Shown: positions 16,031 through 24,053, counted from the first letter of the stretch. The stretch: DNA of 27,488 nucleotides from CAWUJT01 sp963922715 (GCA_963922715.1 CAWUJT010000014.1:1-27488); one strand, 5' to 3'. The notes: generated from the sequence alone by a model not told the origin. Made by a program: numbers and translations.

Positions 16031-16627
16031 ATGCGAGACACCTCATCAACAGATATTCATAAGTTAGAAGAGCTCATTGATCTCTTCAGCGCACTTGCTA
16101 AGGATAAAAGTCATGTGTCTGTCCAAGACATTGTCAAAGGGCTTGGGGAAACAGCATATCTACCCTTAATCACGGCTTTTGCGCTTGTGGTTGTTTCACC
16201 ACTATCGGGGATTTTTTTCCTGCCAACGCTAATGGGGCTTTTGATATCACTGCTCGCATTTCAGATGTTTTTTCGCAAAACACACCTGTGGCTGCCCAAG
16301 TTCATCCTAAAGCGTGAAATCTCATCGACGCGCCTGCAAAGGGCCGCGGGCTGGCTCAAAGGTTTGGCACGCTGGCTCGATACGAACTCTCGCACAAGAT
16401 GGCAAATTCTTGTCCGGCAGCCTGTAAAGACATTTTTACCGCTTGTCGTTATTGCCGCAGCATTAGCAATGCCGTTTTTGGAACTTGTGCCCTTTTCTTC
16501 GTCGCTTCTTGGTATGGCTATTACGTTGATCTGCACGGGCCTTTTGCTCAGCGATGGGGTCTGGATTGTTCTGGCCTCACTTTTTCTTGGTATCAGTGCG
16601 TTGATCCCGGTAATGATTTATTTTTGA
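16031..16627 (+). CDS. ExoD family exopolysaccharide synthesis protein
   Basis: A 198-residue membrane protein with four or so hydrophobic segments (for example LPLITAFALVVVSPLSGIFF, LMGLLISLLAFQMFF, and two near the C-terminus). The pattern matches ExoD of rhizobia, which affects exopolysaccharide production and alkali tolerance by an unknown mechanism. The N-terminal HKLEELIDLFSALAKDKSHVSVQDIVKGLGE segment is a typical ExoD opening. It follows alkB by 38 bases on the same strand; there is no clear functional link between the two. Confidence 0.8.
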   Translation: MRDTSSTDIHKLEELIDLFSALAKDKSHVSVQDIVKGLGETAYLPLITAFALVVVSPLSGIFFLPTLMGLLISLLAFQMFFRKTHLWLPKFILKREISSTRLQRAAGWLKGLARWLDTNSRTRWQILVRQPVKTFLPLVVIAAALAMPFLELVPFSSSLLGMAITLICTGLLLSDGVWIVLASLFLGISALIPVMIYF

Positions 16628-16667
16628 CGAACAACCCCTGACAAGATCGGCATCACTTTTTGCGAAT

Positions 16668-16742
16668 AAAAAAAACGCCGACCGAAGTCGGCGTTTAGTT
16701 ATTGAGGCAGGTTTCATACAGGCAAGAAACCTATCGAGCAGT
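16668..16742 (-). ncRNA. Candidate small regulatory RNA, about 75 nt
   Basis: The minus strand between exoD and the YejA-like gene holds a complete sRNA layout. A sigma-70-like promoter (TTGGAC, 18 bases, TATATT) predicts a start near 16742. The transcript would then have a 5' hairpin with a perfect 7-bp stem (AGGTTTC with GAAACCT, 16709-16732) and a 10-nt loop TTGCCTGTAT, a 12-nt linker GCCTCAATAACT, and the 10-bp UUCG terminator with a U tract. There is no open reading frame of note. The linker's CCUC is complementary to GAGG in ribosome-binding sites, so base-pairing with mRNAs is possible. I do not recognise it as a named family. Ends are approximate. Confidence 0.6.
16673..16696 (-). terminator. 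Rho-independent terminator, strongest for minus-strand transcripts
   Basis: Perfect 10-bp stem (16673-16682 with 16687-16696). On the minus strand the loop is TTCG closed by C-G, the very stable UUCG tetraloop, and the stem runs directly into an eight-T tract. On the plus strand only a short TTTAGTT follows, so exoD termination would be weaker. The only thing it can end on the minus strand is the short transcript predicted just to the right. Confidence 0.85.
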
Positions 16743-16748
16743 AACTAT

Positions 16749-16778
16749 AATATAGCCATAATCAGCCAAAGAGTCCAA
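16749..16778 (-). promoter_or_regulatory. Predicted promoter of the candidate sRNA
   Basis: On the minus strand, TTGGAC (16773-16778) and TATATT (16749-16754) are spaced by 18 bases, close to the housekeeping sigma consensus. Transcription would start near 16742 and run to the terminator at 16673-16696. The surrounding bases are AT-rich, as expected of a promoter. Confidence 0.5.
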
Positions 16779-16858
16779 GTGAAAGTTTTTGCAATACGGC
16801 GCCTCTAAGGTTACGCTTATCGCCAATAAATAAAGGCTGTTTTAAGGATTGTTCACAA

Positions 16859-18673
16859 ATGCCCGTTAATCGTTTCATTCGCTCAAGCATGCTTTTAAGC
16901 GCATTTTTTTCACTCATTGGGCAACCGATTCTCGCCAATGGACATGGGGTCGCCCTTTTTGGGGAGCCTGCTTTGCCGCCTGATTACACGCATCTGCCCT
17001 ATGTGAACCCGGATGCACCTACGGGGGGACGTTTTGTAGATGGCCAAGTTGGCACTTTTGACAGCCTGAACCCGCATATTCAAAAGGGGCGGACGCCATG
17101 GCAGTTAAGGTTCCTAGCTTATGAGAGTTTGTTGGGCCGAAACTGGGATGAGCCATTTACACTCTATGGGCTTTTGGCGGAACATGTCATGATTGGACCT
17201 GAGAATGATTGGGTTGAGTTTCGCCTGAACCCTTCTGCAAAATTCTCTGATGACAGTCCGGTGACCGTGGACGATGTCATGTGGTCGATGGAGACACTCG
17301 GCACACAAGGCCACGGGCGCTACCGCGGCGCTTGGGCGCGTGTTGCCGAAGCACGCGCCGTGGGTGAGCGCACCGTGCGCTTTACCTTGACGGAGCCTGA
17401 CCGTGAATTGGCGATGATCCTCGGATTGCGCCCGATCTTGCAAAAAGCACAGTGGGAAGGGCAGGCGTTCACAGAGAGTGGGCTGGATGTCATTCCAATC
17501 ACGACCGCCCCCTATGTCATTACCGATTTTGACCCGGGACGCTTTGTGGAGCTCACGCGCGATTCGGATTACTGGGGGACTGATCTACCGTTTCGACAAG
17601 GCACCCATCAAATTGATACGATCCGCATGGAGTTTTTCGGAGACAGAACCGCCATGTTTGAGGCGTTCAAAGCAGGTGCTTTGAGCAGTTTGCGAGAGAC
17701 AAGCGCGGTCAGGTGGCAGCGCGACTATGATTTTCCGCGCGTACAATCAGGGGAAGTGATCAAATCCGTCATTCCGCATCAACGCCCTTCTGGGATGACA
17801 GGGCTTGTGATGAACACCCGCCGCCCCTTCTTTGCAGATTGGCGTGTCCGAGAAGCGATGATCCAAGCGTTTAATTTCACCTATGCCAATCAAATTCTCA
17901 CCGATGGGCGTCAACCGCGGATCACGTCTTATTTTTCCAATTCCCCCCTTGGGGCGCGTGCGGGCCAGGCCAGCGGCAAGGTTGCGACCTTACTTACGCC
18001 TTATGCTGAAACTTTGCTGCCGGGCACCCAAGAAGGATATGTCTTCCCCCAAGGCAGTTCACGCGTCGCAAACAGAAGCGCGATACGCGAGGCCACCACC
18101 TTGTTGGCGGAGGCAGGCTACAGCGTGCAAAATGGCCAACTTGCGGACGCATCCGGGCAACCTGTGCAGTTTGAAATTTTGATCCCGCTTGGCTCAAGCG
18201 AACGGGACAGTGTCGTGGATATATACATCACAGCGCTTGAGCGTTTGGGCCTGAACCCGCAGGTCACAACCGTCGATGACGCGCAATATCGGGAACGCCT
18301 TCAAACGTTTGACTTTGATATGACATGGTATCGTTGGGGCCTGTCGCTCAGCCCAGGCAATGAACAACGCGCCTATTGGGGCGGGGATAGCGCGTCAACA
18401 CCAGGCTCCCGTAATCTGATGGGCACCGAAGACCCTGTCATTGAGGCCATGATTGAGGCGATGCTTTCGGCCCCCAGCCAGGCGGATTATATTGCCGCCG
18501 TGCGCGCGCTCGACCGCGTGTTGACAGCGGGGCGGTACGTGATCCCGATCTGGCATAATCCTGAAAGCTTTATCGCGCATGATGCACGGTTTCAGTATCC
18601 AGCCGATACCCTTCCTCTCTATGGCGATTGGATCAACTTTCAGCCAGATGTGTGGTGGTTTGAAGAGAAGTAA
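16859..18673 (+). CDS. Extracellular solute-binding protein, family 5 (YejA-like oligopeptide/microcin C type)
   Basis: A 604-residue ABC-transporter binding protein. It has an N-terminal signal peptide (SSMLLSAFFSLIGQPILA), the early LPYVNPDAPTGGRF and FDSLNPHIQKG that typify YejA-like proteins, and the family-5 body including VDDVMWSMETLG and the C-terminal IPIWHNPESFIAHD. YejA-type proteins deliver peptides, and microcin C in E. coli, to the YejBEF permease. No permease or ATPase genes follow, so it either works with a transporter encoded elsewhere or has been separated from it. AAGGA lies upstream of the ATG with somewhat long spacing. The convergent DUF502 gene begins its 3' end 6 bases after the stop. 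Confidence 0.87.
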   Translation: MPVNRFIRSSMLLSAFFSLIGQPILANGHGVALFGEPALPPDYTHLPYVNPDAPTGGRFVDGQVGTFDSLNPHIQKGRTPWQLRFLAYESLLGRNWDEPFTLYGLLAEHVMIGPENDWVEFRLNPSAKFSDDSPVTVDDVMWSMETLGTQGHGRYRGAWARVAEARAVGERTVRFTLTEPDRELAMILGLRPILQKAQWEGQAFTESGLDVIPITTAPYVITDFDPGRFVELTRDSDYWGTDLPFRQGTHQIDTIRMEFFGDRTAMFEAFKAGALSSLRETSAVRWQRDYDFPRVQSGEVIKSVIPHQRPSGMTGLVMNTRRPFFADWRVREAMIQAFNFTYANQILTDGRQPRITSYFSNSPLGARAGQASGKVATLLTPYAETLLPGTQEGYVFPQGSSRVANRSAIREATTLLAEAGYSVQNGQLADASGQPVQFEILIPLGSSERDSVVDIYITALERLGLNPQVTTVDDAQYRERLQTFDFDMTWYRWGLSLSPGNEQRAYWGGDSASTPGSRNLMGTEDPVIEAMIEAMLSAPSQADYIAAVRALDRVLTAGRYVIPIWHNPESFIAHDARFQYPADTLPLYGDWINFQPDVWWFEEK

Positions 18674-18679
18674 ACGGTG

Positions 18680-19420
18680 TCAAGGACGGTGATCGGCCTG
18701 GTTTTTCGCTAAACTCTCAACACCTCGTTTCGCGTCTTCGCCATTCGGATACACAAGGCCGGCAGAGATCACCAGCTTGGCCGCATCCTCAACACTCATA
18801 TCGAGAATGGTCATGTCTTCGCGTGGCACAAACAGCAAAAACCCAGAGGTGGGGTTTGGTGTTGTCGGCAAAAACACCGCCGCCATATCCCGGTTCTGCA
18901 TCTTTGCTGCGATCTCCCCTTTGACGCCCGTTGAAATAAACCCAATCGCCCAGATCCCACGGCGGGGATATTCCACCAAACAGGCCTTATCAAAGGAAGT
19001 TTCCGATTGCGCAAAGATCGTCTCTGCAATCTGTTTTACACCGGCATAAACACTCCGCACCACCGGAACAGAGAGTACCAAACCTTCCGCCCATTTGATA
19101 AGTGAACGCCCGATGATGCCTTTGGCAATCCACCCCACGATCATGGCAAACACCAAAAACACGGCGACCCCAACACCACGCACATTGATCCTGATCTGAT
19201 CCTCTCCCTCCAGTCCGAGGAAGCGGTTTAGAAGGGCTGTGGGTTGGTAGGCATCGGGCACGAACGGCCAGACAAAACCGTCTACCCAGCCCACAACGGT
19301 CCAAATCAGCCAAGCCGTCAACCCAATAGGGGCAATCACAACAATACCGGTTAGAAAATTATTCCGGAGGGCTGTGAAAATACCAGTTCGCGGGGGAGGG
19401 GGTGTTTCAGGGAGCTTCAT
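18680..19420 (-). CDS. DUF502 family membrane protein
   Basis: A 246-residue protein with two N-terminal transmembrane segments (NNFLTGIVVIAPIGLTAWLIW and GVAVFLVFAMIVGWIAKGIIG) separated by a short loop containing FVWPFVPDAYQP. A globular part follows with GLVLSVPVVRSVYAGVKQIAETIF, VEYPRRGIWAIGF and VFLPTTPNPTSGFLLFVP. This is the DUF502 pattern; function is unknown. It follows psuG on the same strand after a 69-base gap that contains a perfect 10-bp palindrome, TTGCGCGCAA (19440-19449), 20 bases upstream of the start. Confidence 0.87.
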   Translation of the reverse strand: MKLPETPPPPRTGIFTALRNNFLTGIVVIAPIGLTAWLIWTVVGWVDGFVWPFVPDAYQPTALLNRFLGLEGEDQIRINVRGVGVAVFLVFAMIVGWIAKGIIGRSLIKWAEGLVLSVPVVRSVYAGVKQIAETIFAQSETSFDKACLVEYPRRGIWAIGFISTGVKGEIAAKMQNRDMAAVFLPTTPNPTSGFLLFVPREDMTILDMSVEDAAKLVISAGLVYPNGEDAKRGVESLAKNQADHRP

Positions 19421-19489
19421 GCGTTAATTTTCTCTTTGATTGCGCGCAAATTAGGCCTTCCCTATGGGACGTGCAAGCTGTCTGAGCCT

Positions 19490-20410
19490 TTATTCCCCAA
19501 GATCACACAGGGCGCGCGCAATTTTTGCGCTCAGGCGTGCATTGTTATGCACAAGCGCAATATTGGCCCGCAGTGTTTCACCGTTGCTTAGATCAAACAG
19601 GCGCGCCAGCAGGAATGGCGTGACATCTTTGCCAACAATCTGTTGTGCCGCAGCTTCAGCCAAAGCTTGTTCAATCCAAGGGGTCAACACCTCTTGTGCG
19701 ATTTCACTCTCATGTGGAATTGGGTTGGCAACCAGGCTGCCCCCCTTCATCCCTAGCGTGCGCCGCATGTCATGATGCTGCGCGATCTCGGCAACACTGT
19801 CCACGCGTAAGGGGGCTGGAAACGCACTGTTGCGGGACCAGAATGCAGGAAATACATCGCTTTGGTAGCAGAGAACGGGCACGCCATTGGTTTCAAGCAC
19901 CTCAAGTGTTTTGGGCAAGTCAAGGATGGCTTTGGCCCCGGCGGCCACCACAATTACAGGTGTTTGTGCAAGCTCCAGGAGATCGGCAGAGATATCAAAA
20001 CTCTGCGCCGCCCCCCGATGCACCCCGCCAATGCCCCCCGTTGCGAAAGTTGCGATGCCGGCCATATGCGCGCAGAGCATGGTCGCGGCCACCGTTGTTG
20101 CCCCTGTCTCCCCCCGCATCAGACACCAGGGCAAATCGGCGCGCGAAAGTTTATGCGCGCCTTTGGTGCGTGCCAAGTTTCCAAGACTTTCGTGATCTAG
20201 GCCCACTCGAATTTTACCCCCCATAACGGCAATTGTCGCCGGAACGGCCCCCGCGTTGCGGACCTCGGCCGCGACGGAAAGGGCTGTGTCTAAATTCTGT
20301 GGATAAGGCATTCCATGGGTGATGATCGTACTCTCAAGCGCGACCACAGGTTTCCCACCGGCCAAAGCCTCTGCCACTTCTGGGGCATACTCAAGATGGT
20401 TGCGCGTCAA
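19490..20410 (-). CDS. psuG: Pseudouridine-5'-phosphate glycosidase PsuG
   Basis: PsuG splits pseudouridine 5'-phosphate into uracil and ribose 5-phosphate, breaking a C-C glycosidic bond. The 306-residue product shows the family motifs ALESTIITHGMPYPQN, IRVGL, GATTVAATM and the long FATGGIGGVHRGA. There is no ATG at the expected place: translation most likely starts at a TTG whose last two bases form the psuK stop (TTGA overlap), with GGAGAG about 5 bases upstream. The open frame runs on to 20641, but that part lies inside psuK and is not PsuG-like. Together with psuK this makes a complete pseudouridine degradation module. Confidence 0.93.
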   Translation of the reverse strand: MTRNHLEYAPEVAEALAGGKPVVALESTIITHGMPYPQNLDTALSVAAEVRNAGAVPATIAVMGGKIRVGLDHESLGNLARTKGAHKLSRADLPWCLMRGETGATTVAATMLCAHMAGIATFATGGIGGVHRGAAQSFDISADLLELAQTPVIVVAAGAKAILDLPKTLEVLETNGVPVLCYQSDVFPAFWSRNSAFPAPLRVDSVAEIAQHHDMRRTLGMKGGSLVANPIPHESEIAQEVLTPWIEQALAEAAAQQIVGKDVTPFLLARLFDLSNGETLRANIALVHNNARLSAKIARALCDLGE

Positions 20411-21276
20411 TATGTCTCTCCACTGATGTAAGTGGCGGCGGCCTCCAGCGCCCGCGCCAACGGGCTGGGATGGGTTTGCATCTCGGCGGCGATATGTGCC
20501 GCCATAAAGGTATCGCCTGCCCCGGTCACACGCGTCACCAGAACCTCGGGCGGGGTCAACGTCTCCACGCCATGCGGACCGCAAACGGAGGCCGCGCGCG
20601 GGCCATCTGTCACCACGGCGCGCAAAAGACCCTGCTGGCACAGTGCCTCTGCCGCCTCTGCCGTTTGTGCAAATTTACAGTGGAGCAAAAGCCCTGCTTC
20701 TTCGAGATTGACATAAAGCGTTGTTGCCTGATGGTTCAAAAAGGGCGCGATCCGTTCGGCTTTGCCGGGGCTTGCCGGGGCAACACGCAAATCCGCCTGG
20801 GCAAACCGTGGATCGGATGCGATCTCTGCGAGCAACTCCGCCGTGAGGTTGCCATCAAGTGCAATAGGTGCATCCCAAGGCTGCGGAAGGCGCCCGTCCG
20901 TCAGAGGGCGCAAGATTTTGGCCCCTGCAGCTTCGAGCGAATGGGCATCGGCAATGGCGGCAATCAGCCCATTGCCCCCTTCCACAGCCATGTAGCGATC
21001 GGTGGGCAAATCGTCAGAGCGATAGAGTGTCTCGGTTCCTAATCCCAGTCTTGCACAGGCTGTGACAAGCTCTTCCCCTTCCGGATCACGCCCGACAGCA
21101 GACAAAAGCGTGGGCTGCATTCCATAGGATTTCAAAGCCATGGCAATGTTCAAGGCAACACCACCGGGCAACCGCGTAATCCGTCCCGGCACATCAGAGC
21201 CTGCGCGCATATGGGATGTAGACCGACCGATGATGTCCCAAAGAACGGACCCTATACACAGAATGTTTGGTGTCAT
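20407..21276 (-). CDS. psuK: PfkB-family carbohydrate kinase, probable pseudouridine kinase PsuK
   Basis: A ribokinase-family protein of 289 residues, with the N-terminal GGVALNIAMALKSYG signature and the C-terminal VTRVTGAGDTFMAAH, whose GAGD contains the catalytic Asp. By itself this family includes many sugar and nucleoside kinases; the assignment to pseudouridine comes from direct 4-base overlap with psuG, whose substrate it would make. I chose the ATG at 21276, where similarity begins; the frame is open to 21342 within the end of the M48 gene. The M48 gene ends 38 bases upstream on the same strand. Confidence 0.85.
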   Translation of the reverse strand: MTPNILCIGSVLWDIIGRSTSHMRAGSDVPGRITRLPGGVALNIAMALKSYGMQPTLLSAVGRDPEGEELVTACARLGLGTETLYRSDDLPTDRYMAVEGGNGLIAAIADAHSLEAAGAKILRPLTDGRLPQPWDAPIALDGNLTAELLAEIASDPRFAQADLRVAPASPGKAERIAPFLNHQATTLYVNLEEAGLLLHCKFAQTAEAAEALCQQGLLRAVVTDGPRAASVCGPHGVETLTPPEVLVTRVTGAGDTFMAAHIAAEMQTHPSPLARALEAAATYISGETY

Positions 21277-21314
21277 AGCCTTTGATGGCGTGCACTTTGC
21301 GCGAGTGCAAGAGA

Positions 21315-22013
21315 TTACGTCACCTCCGGTATGTCTTGCCAACGAGCCTCTAGCGCTTCAATCGCGGCAATACGGTCTTCGGTTTTCGGGTGCGACATCA
21401 ACCAAGCGGCCCCACCTTGCCCGGGCAGTCCAGTCAACCGCCCGAGTTTCGAGAACAGCGTTTTTTGTGGCACCGTCCCAATCCCCGCTTTGGTCAGCAA
21501 GGCGGCGGCATAGGCATCGGCTTCATATTCATCTTGTCGCGAAAGCCGTGCGGCCAGAAGGTTGGTCAGCATGTTGGCAATCCAAACGCCCAGATAGGGA
21601 ATAAAACGGCCCAAAACACCCGCAAGGATCACACGAAGCGCATTTTGGCCAGAAAAATCAATCATACGCCGCCGAGTATGGCCTAAAGCGACATGCCCTA
21701 ACTCATGCGCAATGACAGAGGCGATTTCTTCGGCACTCACCGCACCTGCATGGTATTTTTGCAAGAAACCACGGGTGATGAAAATCCGCCCATCGGGCGT
21801 GGCCAGACCATTGATGGGATCAATCTCATAGACGTGGACTTTGATGCGGGGCAGGTCGAGAACCGCCGCCATCTTACGGGTCACACGTTCTAAGACAGGA
21901 TCAGCAAGCTCTGTGGAGTTTTCGTCCAGCTGGCGTTTGGTGCTCCAGGCCGAAAATCGCCAAAGGACCAACCCATAAAGAACAGCGAGTAATATTGGGG
22001 CAAGCTTGATCAT
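21315..22013 (-). CDS. M48-family membrane-associated metalloprotease
   Basis: The product of about 232 residues begins with a hydrophobic N-terminal segment (APILLAVLYGLVLWRF) that is either a signal anchor or signal peptide. The zinc motif HELGH is in VIAHELGHVALGH, and a downstream E-containing segment (QDEYEADAYAA) provides the third ligand, as in M48 (HtpX/BepA/Oma1-like) proteases. LMSHPKTEDRIAAIEAL is the usual C-terminal repeat. It may act in envelope protein quality control. The ATG at 22013 is favoured; a TTG at 22046 is possible. It lies upstream of psuK and psuG on the same strand. Confidence 0.86.
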   Translation of the reverse strand: MIKLAPILLAVLYGLVLWRFSAWSTKRQLDENSTELADPVLERVTRKMAAVLDLPRIKVHVYEIDPINGLATPDGRIFITRGFLQKYHAGAVSAEEIASVIAHELGHVALGHTRRRMIDFSGQNALRVILAGVLGRFIPYLGVWIANMLTNLLAARLSRQDEYEADAYAAALLTKAGIGTVPQKTLFSKLGRLTGLPGQGGAAWLMSHPKTEDRIAAIEALEARWQDIPEVT

Positions 22014-22123
22014 ACCACTGATATGGGATGAAAACGCGAAGGGCAAAGCCCCGCGCGTTCACAATTTGGAAGTAACTGGTTTTGTTTGACCTATCCCAGG
22101 TCAAGGGTAACTTTCAACGAACC

Positions 22124-23035
22124 TCAATGCTCAGGCTTGATGAATGTCCCATTCCGAAGCTCCCGCATGGCTGTCAGAAGCTCTTCCTGAGTGTTCATCA
22201 CAATCGGACCATGCCAGGCCACAGGCTCTTGGATCGGGGCACCCGAGATCAGCAAAAACCGCACACCCTCTGGCCCAGCTTGTACTGTGACCTCATCGCC
22301 CGTGCCGAACCGAACTAACGTACGATCCCCCGAGAAATCGCGGATGTTCACCTCTTCCCCCATGACTTCCTTTTCCAACAGCACACCTTGCGGGGCGGAG
22401 GCATCGGCGAAAGCCGCCTGTCCCTCAAACACATAGGCAAACGCCCGACGATAGGTGTCGATCCGAAACGTCTTGGTAAGACCTGCGGGGATTGATACAT
22501 CCAGATACTGCGGGTCAGCGGCGATACCATCCACAGGGCCACGTTTGCCCCAAAACTCCCCGACAATCACCCGCACCCGTGTGCCATCATCATCGATCAC
22601 TTCGGGAATATCCTTTCCCTCGACATCTTGATAGCGGGGGGCTGTCATTTTCATCGAAGACGGCAAATTGCCCCACAACTGAAAGCCATGCATCTGGCCT
22701 TTGGCATTCCCCTGAGGCATTTCCTGGTGCAAAATCCCAGAACCGGCTGTCATCCATTGTACATCTCCGGCTTTCAGAGTGCCGTTATTTCCCAAGCTGT
22801 CGCTGTGGGTGACACTGCCGCCAAGAACATAGGTGATGGTTTCAATACCGCGATGAGGATGCCAGGGAAATCCACGCTCGTAATGGGCGGGAATATCGTT
22901 GCGGAAATCATCGAACAACAGAAATGGATCAAGCTCACTGGGATCCTGAAAACCAAATGCACGATGCAGATGCACACCCGCCCCTTCCATTGTTGGCTGG
23001 GCAGGGCGGGTTTCGAGAATGGGTCGAATAGACAT
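22124..23035 (-). CDS. Pirin family protein (cupin, quercetin dioxygenase-like)
   Basis: The 303-residue bicupin has the pirin N-terminal hallmark: FLLFDDFRN, FPWHPHRGIETITYVLGG with metal-binding His residues, and WMTAGSGILHQEMP. The C-terminal pirin domain follows (ALIxxGAPIQEPVAWHGPIVMN region, here beginning ISGAPIQEP). Bacterial pirins are Fe- or other metal-binding proteins, some with quercetin 2,3-dioxygenase activity, others regulating metabolism. The start is well supported. It is divergent from the SuhB-like gene across 220 bases that carry an inverted repeat likely to bind a regulator. Confidence 0.93.
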   Translation of the reverse strand: MSIRPILETRPAQPTMEGAGVHLHRAFGFQDPSELDPFLLFDDFRNDIPAHYERGFPWHPHRGIETITYVLGGSVTHSDSLGNNGTLKAGDVQWMTAGSGILHQEMPQGNAKGQMHGFQLWGNLPSSMKMTAPRYQDVEGKDIPEVIDDDGTRVRVIVGEFWGKRGPVDGIAADPQYLDVSIPAGLTKTFRIDTYRRAFAYVFEGQAAFADASAPQGVLLEKEVMGEEVNIRDFSGDRTLVRFGTGDEVTVQAGPEGVRFLLISGAPIQEPVAWHGPIVMNTQEELLTAMRELRNGTFIKPEH

Positions 23036-23082
23036 GGCGTTTCCTTTCGCAACACTTTGGAGTAGAGGTAGATATCAGGTTT

Positions 23083-23125
23083 ATTGCACACAATTGCGAC
23101 AAAGATAACATCAGTTGTGCGCAAT
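23083..23125. promoter_or_regulatory. Inverted repeat upstream of pirin, probable operator
   Basis: ATTGCACACAA (23083-23093) and TTGTGCGCAAT (23115-23125) are reverse complements with one mismatch, 21 bases apart. They lie about 50-90 bases upstream of the pirin start within the pirin-suhB divergent region. The half-sites look like MarR/OhrR-type boxes (TTGTGCGCAA), so a redox- or phenolic-responsive regulator encoded elsewhere is a reasonable guess. No regulator gene is adjacent. Confidence 0.45.
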
Positions 23126-23255
23126 TACACAGCTGCGTTTGGCCGATGATCTTTCTGTATAGCTCAAGCGACCGCAATCCAGCCAACACGTGCTTATCGT
23201 TCTTGGCATTCCCAGGGGGACACGATAAGGACGTTTTTGAATTTGAGAGGGTAAT

Positions 23256-24053
23256 ATGCAGGGCAGTGCCAATATCAACATCATGATGAAGGCGGCCCGT
23301 AAAGCGGGGCGGTCCCTGATCAAGGACTTCCAAGAGGTTGAGAAACTTCAGGTCTCGATCAAAGGGGCCGGTGATTTCGTGAGCCGGGCAGACCGGCGTG
23401 CGGAAGAGATTATCCGCACTGAACTGGCAGAGGCTCGGCCAAACTACGGGTTTTTAGGCGAAGAAGGCGGCGCGTTTGACGGCGCGGACCCGACACGGCG
23501 CTGGATTGTTGACCCTTTGGATGGGACAACGAATTTTCTGCATGGCCTGCCGCACTGGGCGGTCTCTATCGCGCTTGAGCATAAAAAGATCATTGTGGCC
23601 GGCGTCGTTTATGACCCCATAAAAGATGAGATGTTCTGGGCCGAAAAGGGGCGCGGCGCTTGGCTGGGCGATCAAGAACGCCTGCGCGTGTCCGCCCGAA
23701 AGCGGATGATCGACAGCATATTTGCCACAGGCTTGCCGTTTGCGGGCAGTCCGCATCTTCCGTCCATCTTGCGGGATCTTGGTCAGCTGTTACCTGCCAC
23801 AGCAGGCGTGCGGCGTATGGGGGCGGCCTCTCTGGATTTGGCTTATGTGGCCGTTGGACGCTATGAAGGGTATTGGGAATATGGTCTACAGCCCTGGGAT
23901 ATCGCAGCGGGTCTTCTGCTCGTGCAAGAAGCGGGTGGCTTAATTGAACCCATACAAGAAGGCCAGAACCTCTTAGAGGATGGTCACGTGATCACCGCCA
24001 ACGCAGAGATATTCGAAAATTTTGCCAAAATGATACGGCGAAAAATTGAATAA
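23256..24053 (+). CDS. Inositol monophosphatase family protein, SuhB-like
   Basis: A 265-residue Mg/Li-type phosphatase with GEE at 68-70, DPLDGTTNFLHG starting at 86, and WDIAAG in the C-terminal third. This is the classical IMPase/SuhB pattern, in contrast to the CysQ-like SEES and DGTRAF variant at 9196-9963. It may dephosphorylate inositol monophosphate or related sugar phosphates, and SuhB of E. coli also has a role in rRNA transcription and processing. GAGAGGG precedes the ATG. The next gene is convergent, and the ribosomal protein operon follows on the opposite strand. Confidence 0.92.
   Translation: MQGSANINIMMKAARKAGRSLIKDFQEVEKLQVSIKGAGDFVSRADRRAEEIIRTELAEARPNYGFLGEEGGAFDGADPTRRWIVDPLDGTTNFLHGLPHWAVSIALEHKKIIVAGVVYDPIKDEMFWAEKGRGAWLGDQERLRVSARKRMIDSIFATGLPFAGSPHLPSILRDLGQLLPATAGVRRMGAASLDLAYVAVGRYEGYWEYGLQPWDIAAGLLLVQEAGGLIEPIQEGQNLLEDGHVITANAEIFENFAKMIRRKIE

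Noticed and set aside
16789..16820. Possible plus-strand promoter (TTGCAA, 17 bases, TACGCT) for the YejA-like gene
   Set aside because: Match to consensus, especially the -10 hexamer, is too weak to report as a feature.
20411..20641. Upstream extension of psuG inside psuK
   Set aside because: Arg/Gly-rich shadow of the psuK coding sequence in another frame; PsuG similarity starts at the TTG at 20410.
7238..23231. Identical 13-mer GACACGATAAGGA upstream of both fabA (7238-7250) and suhB (23219-23231)
   Set aside because: Several shared 13-mers are expected by chance in a window of this size, and the distances to the two start codons differ, so I do not treat it as a regulatory element.
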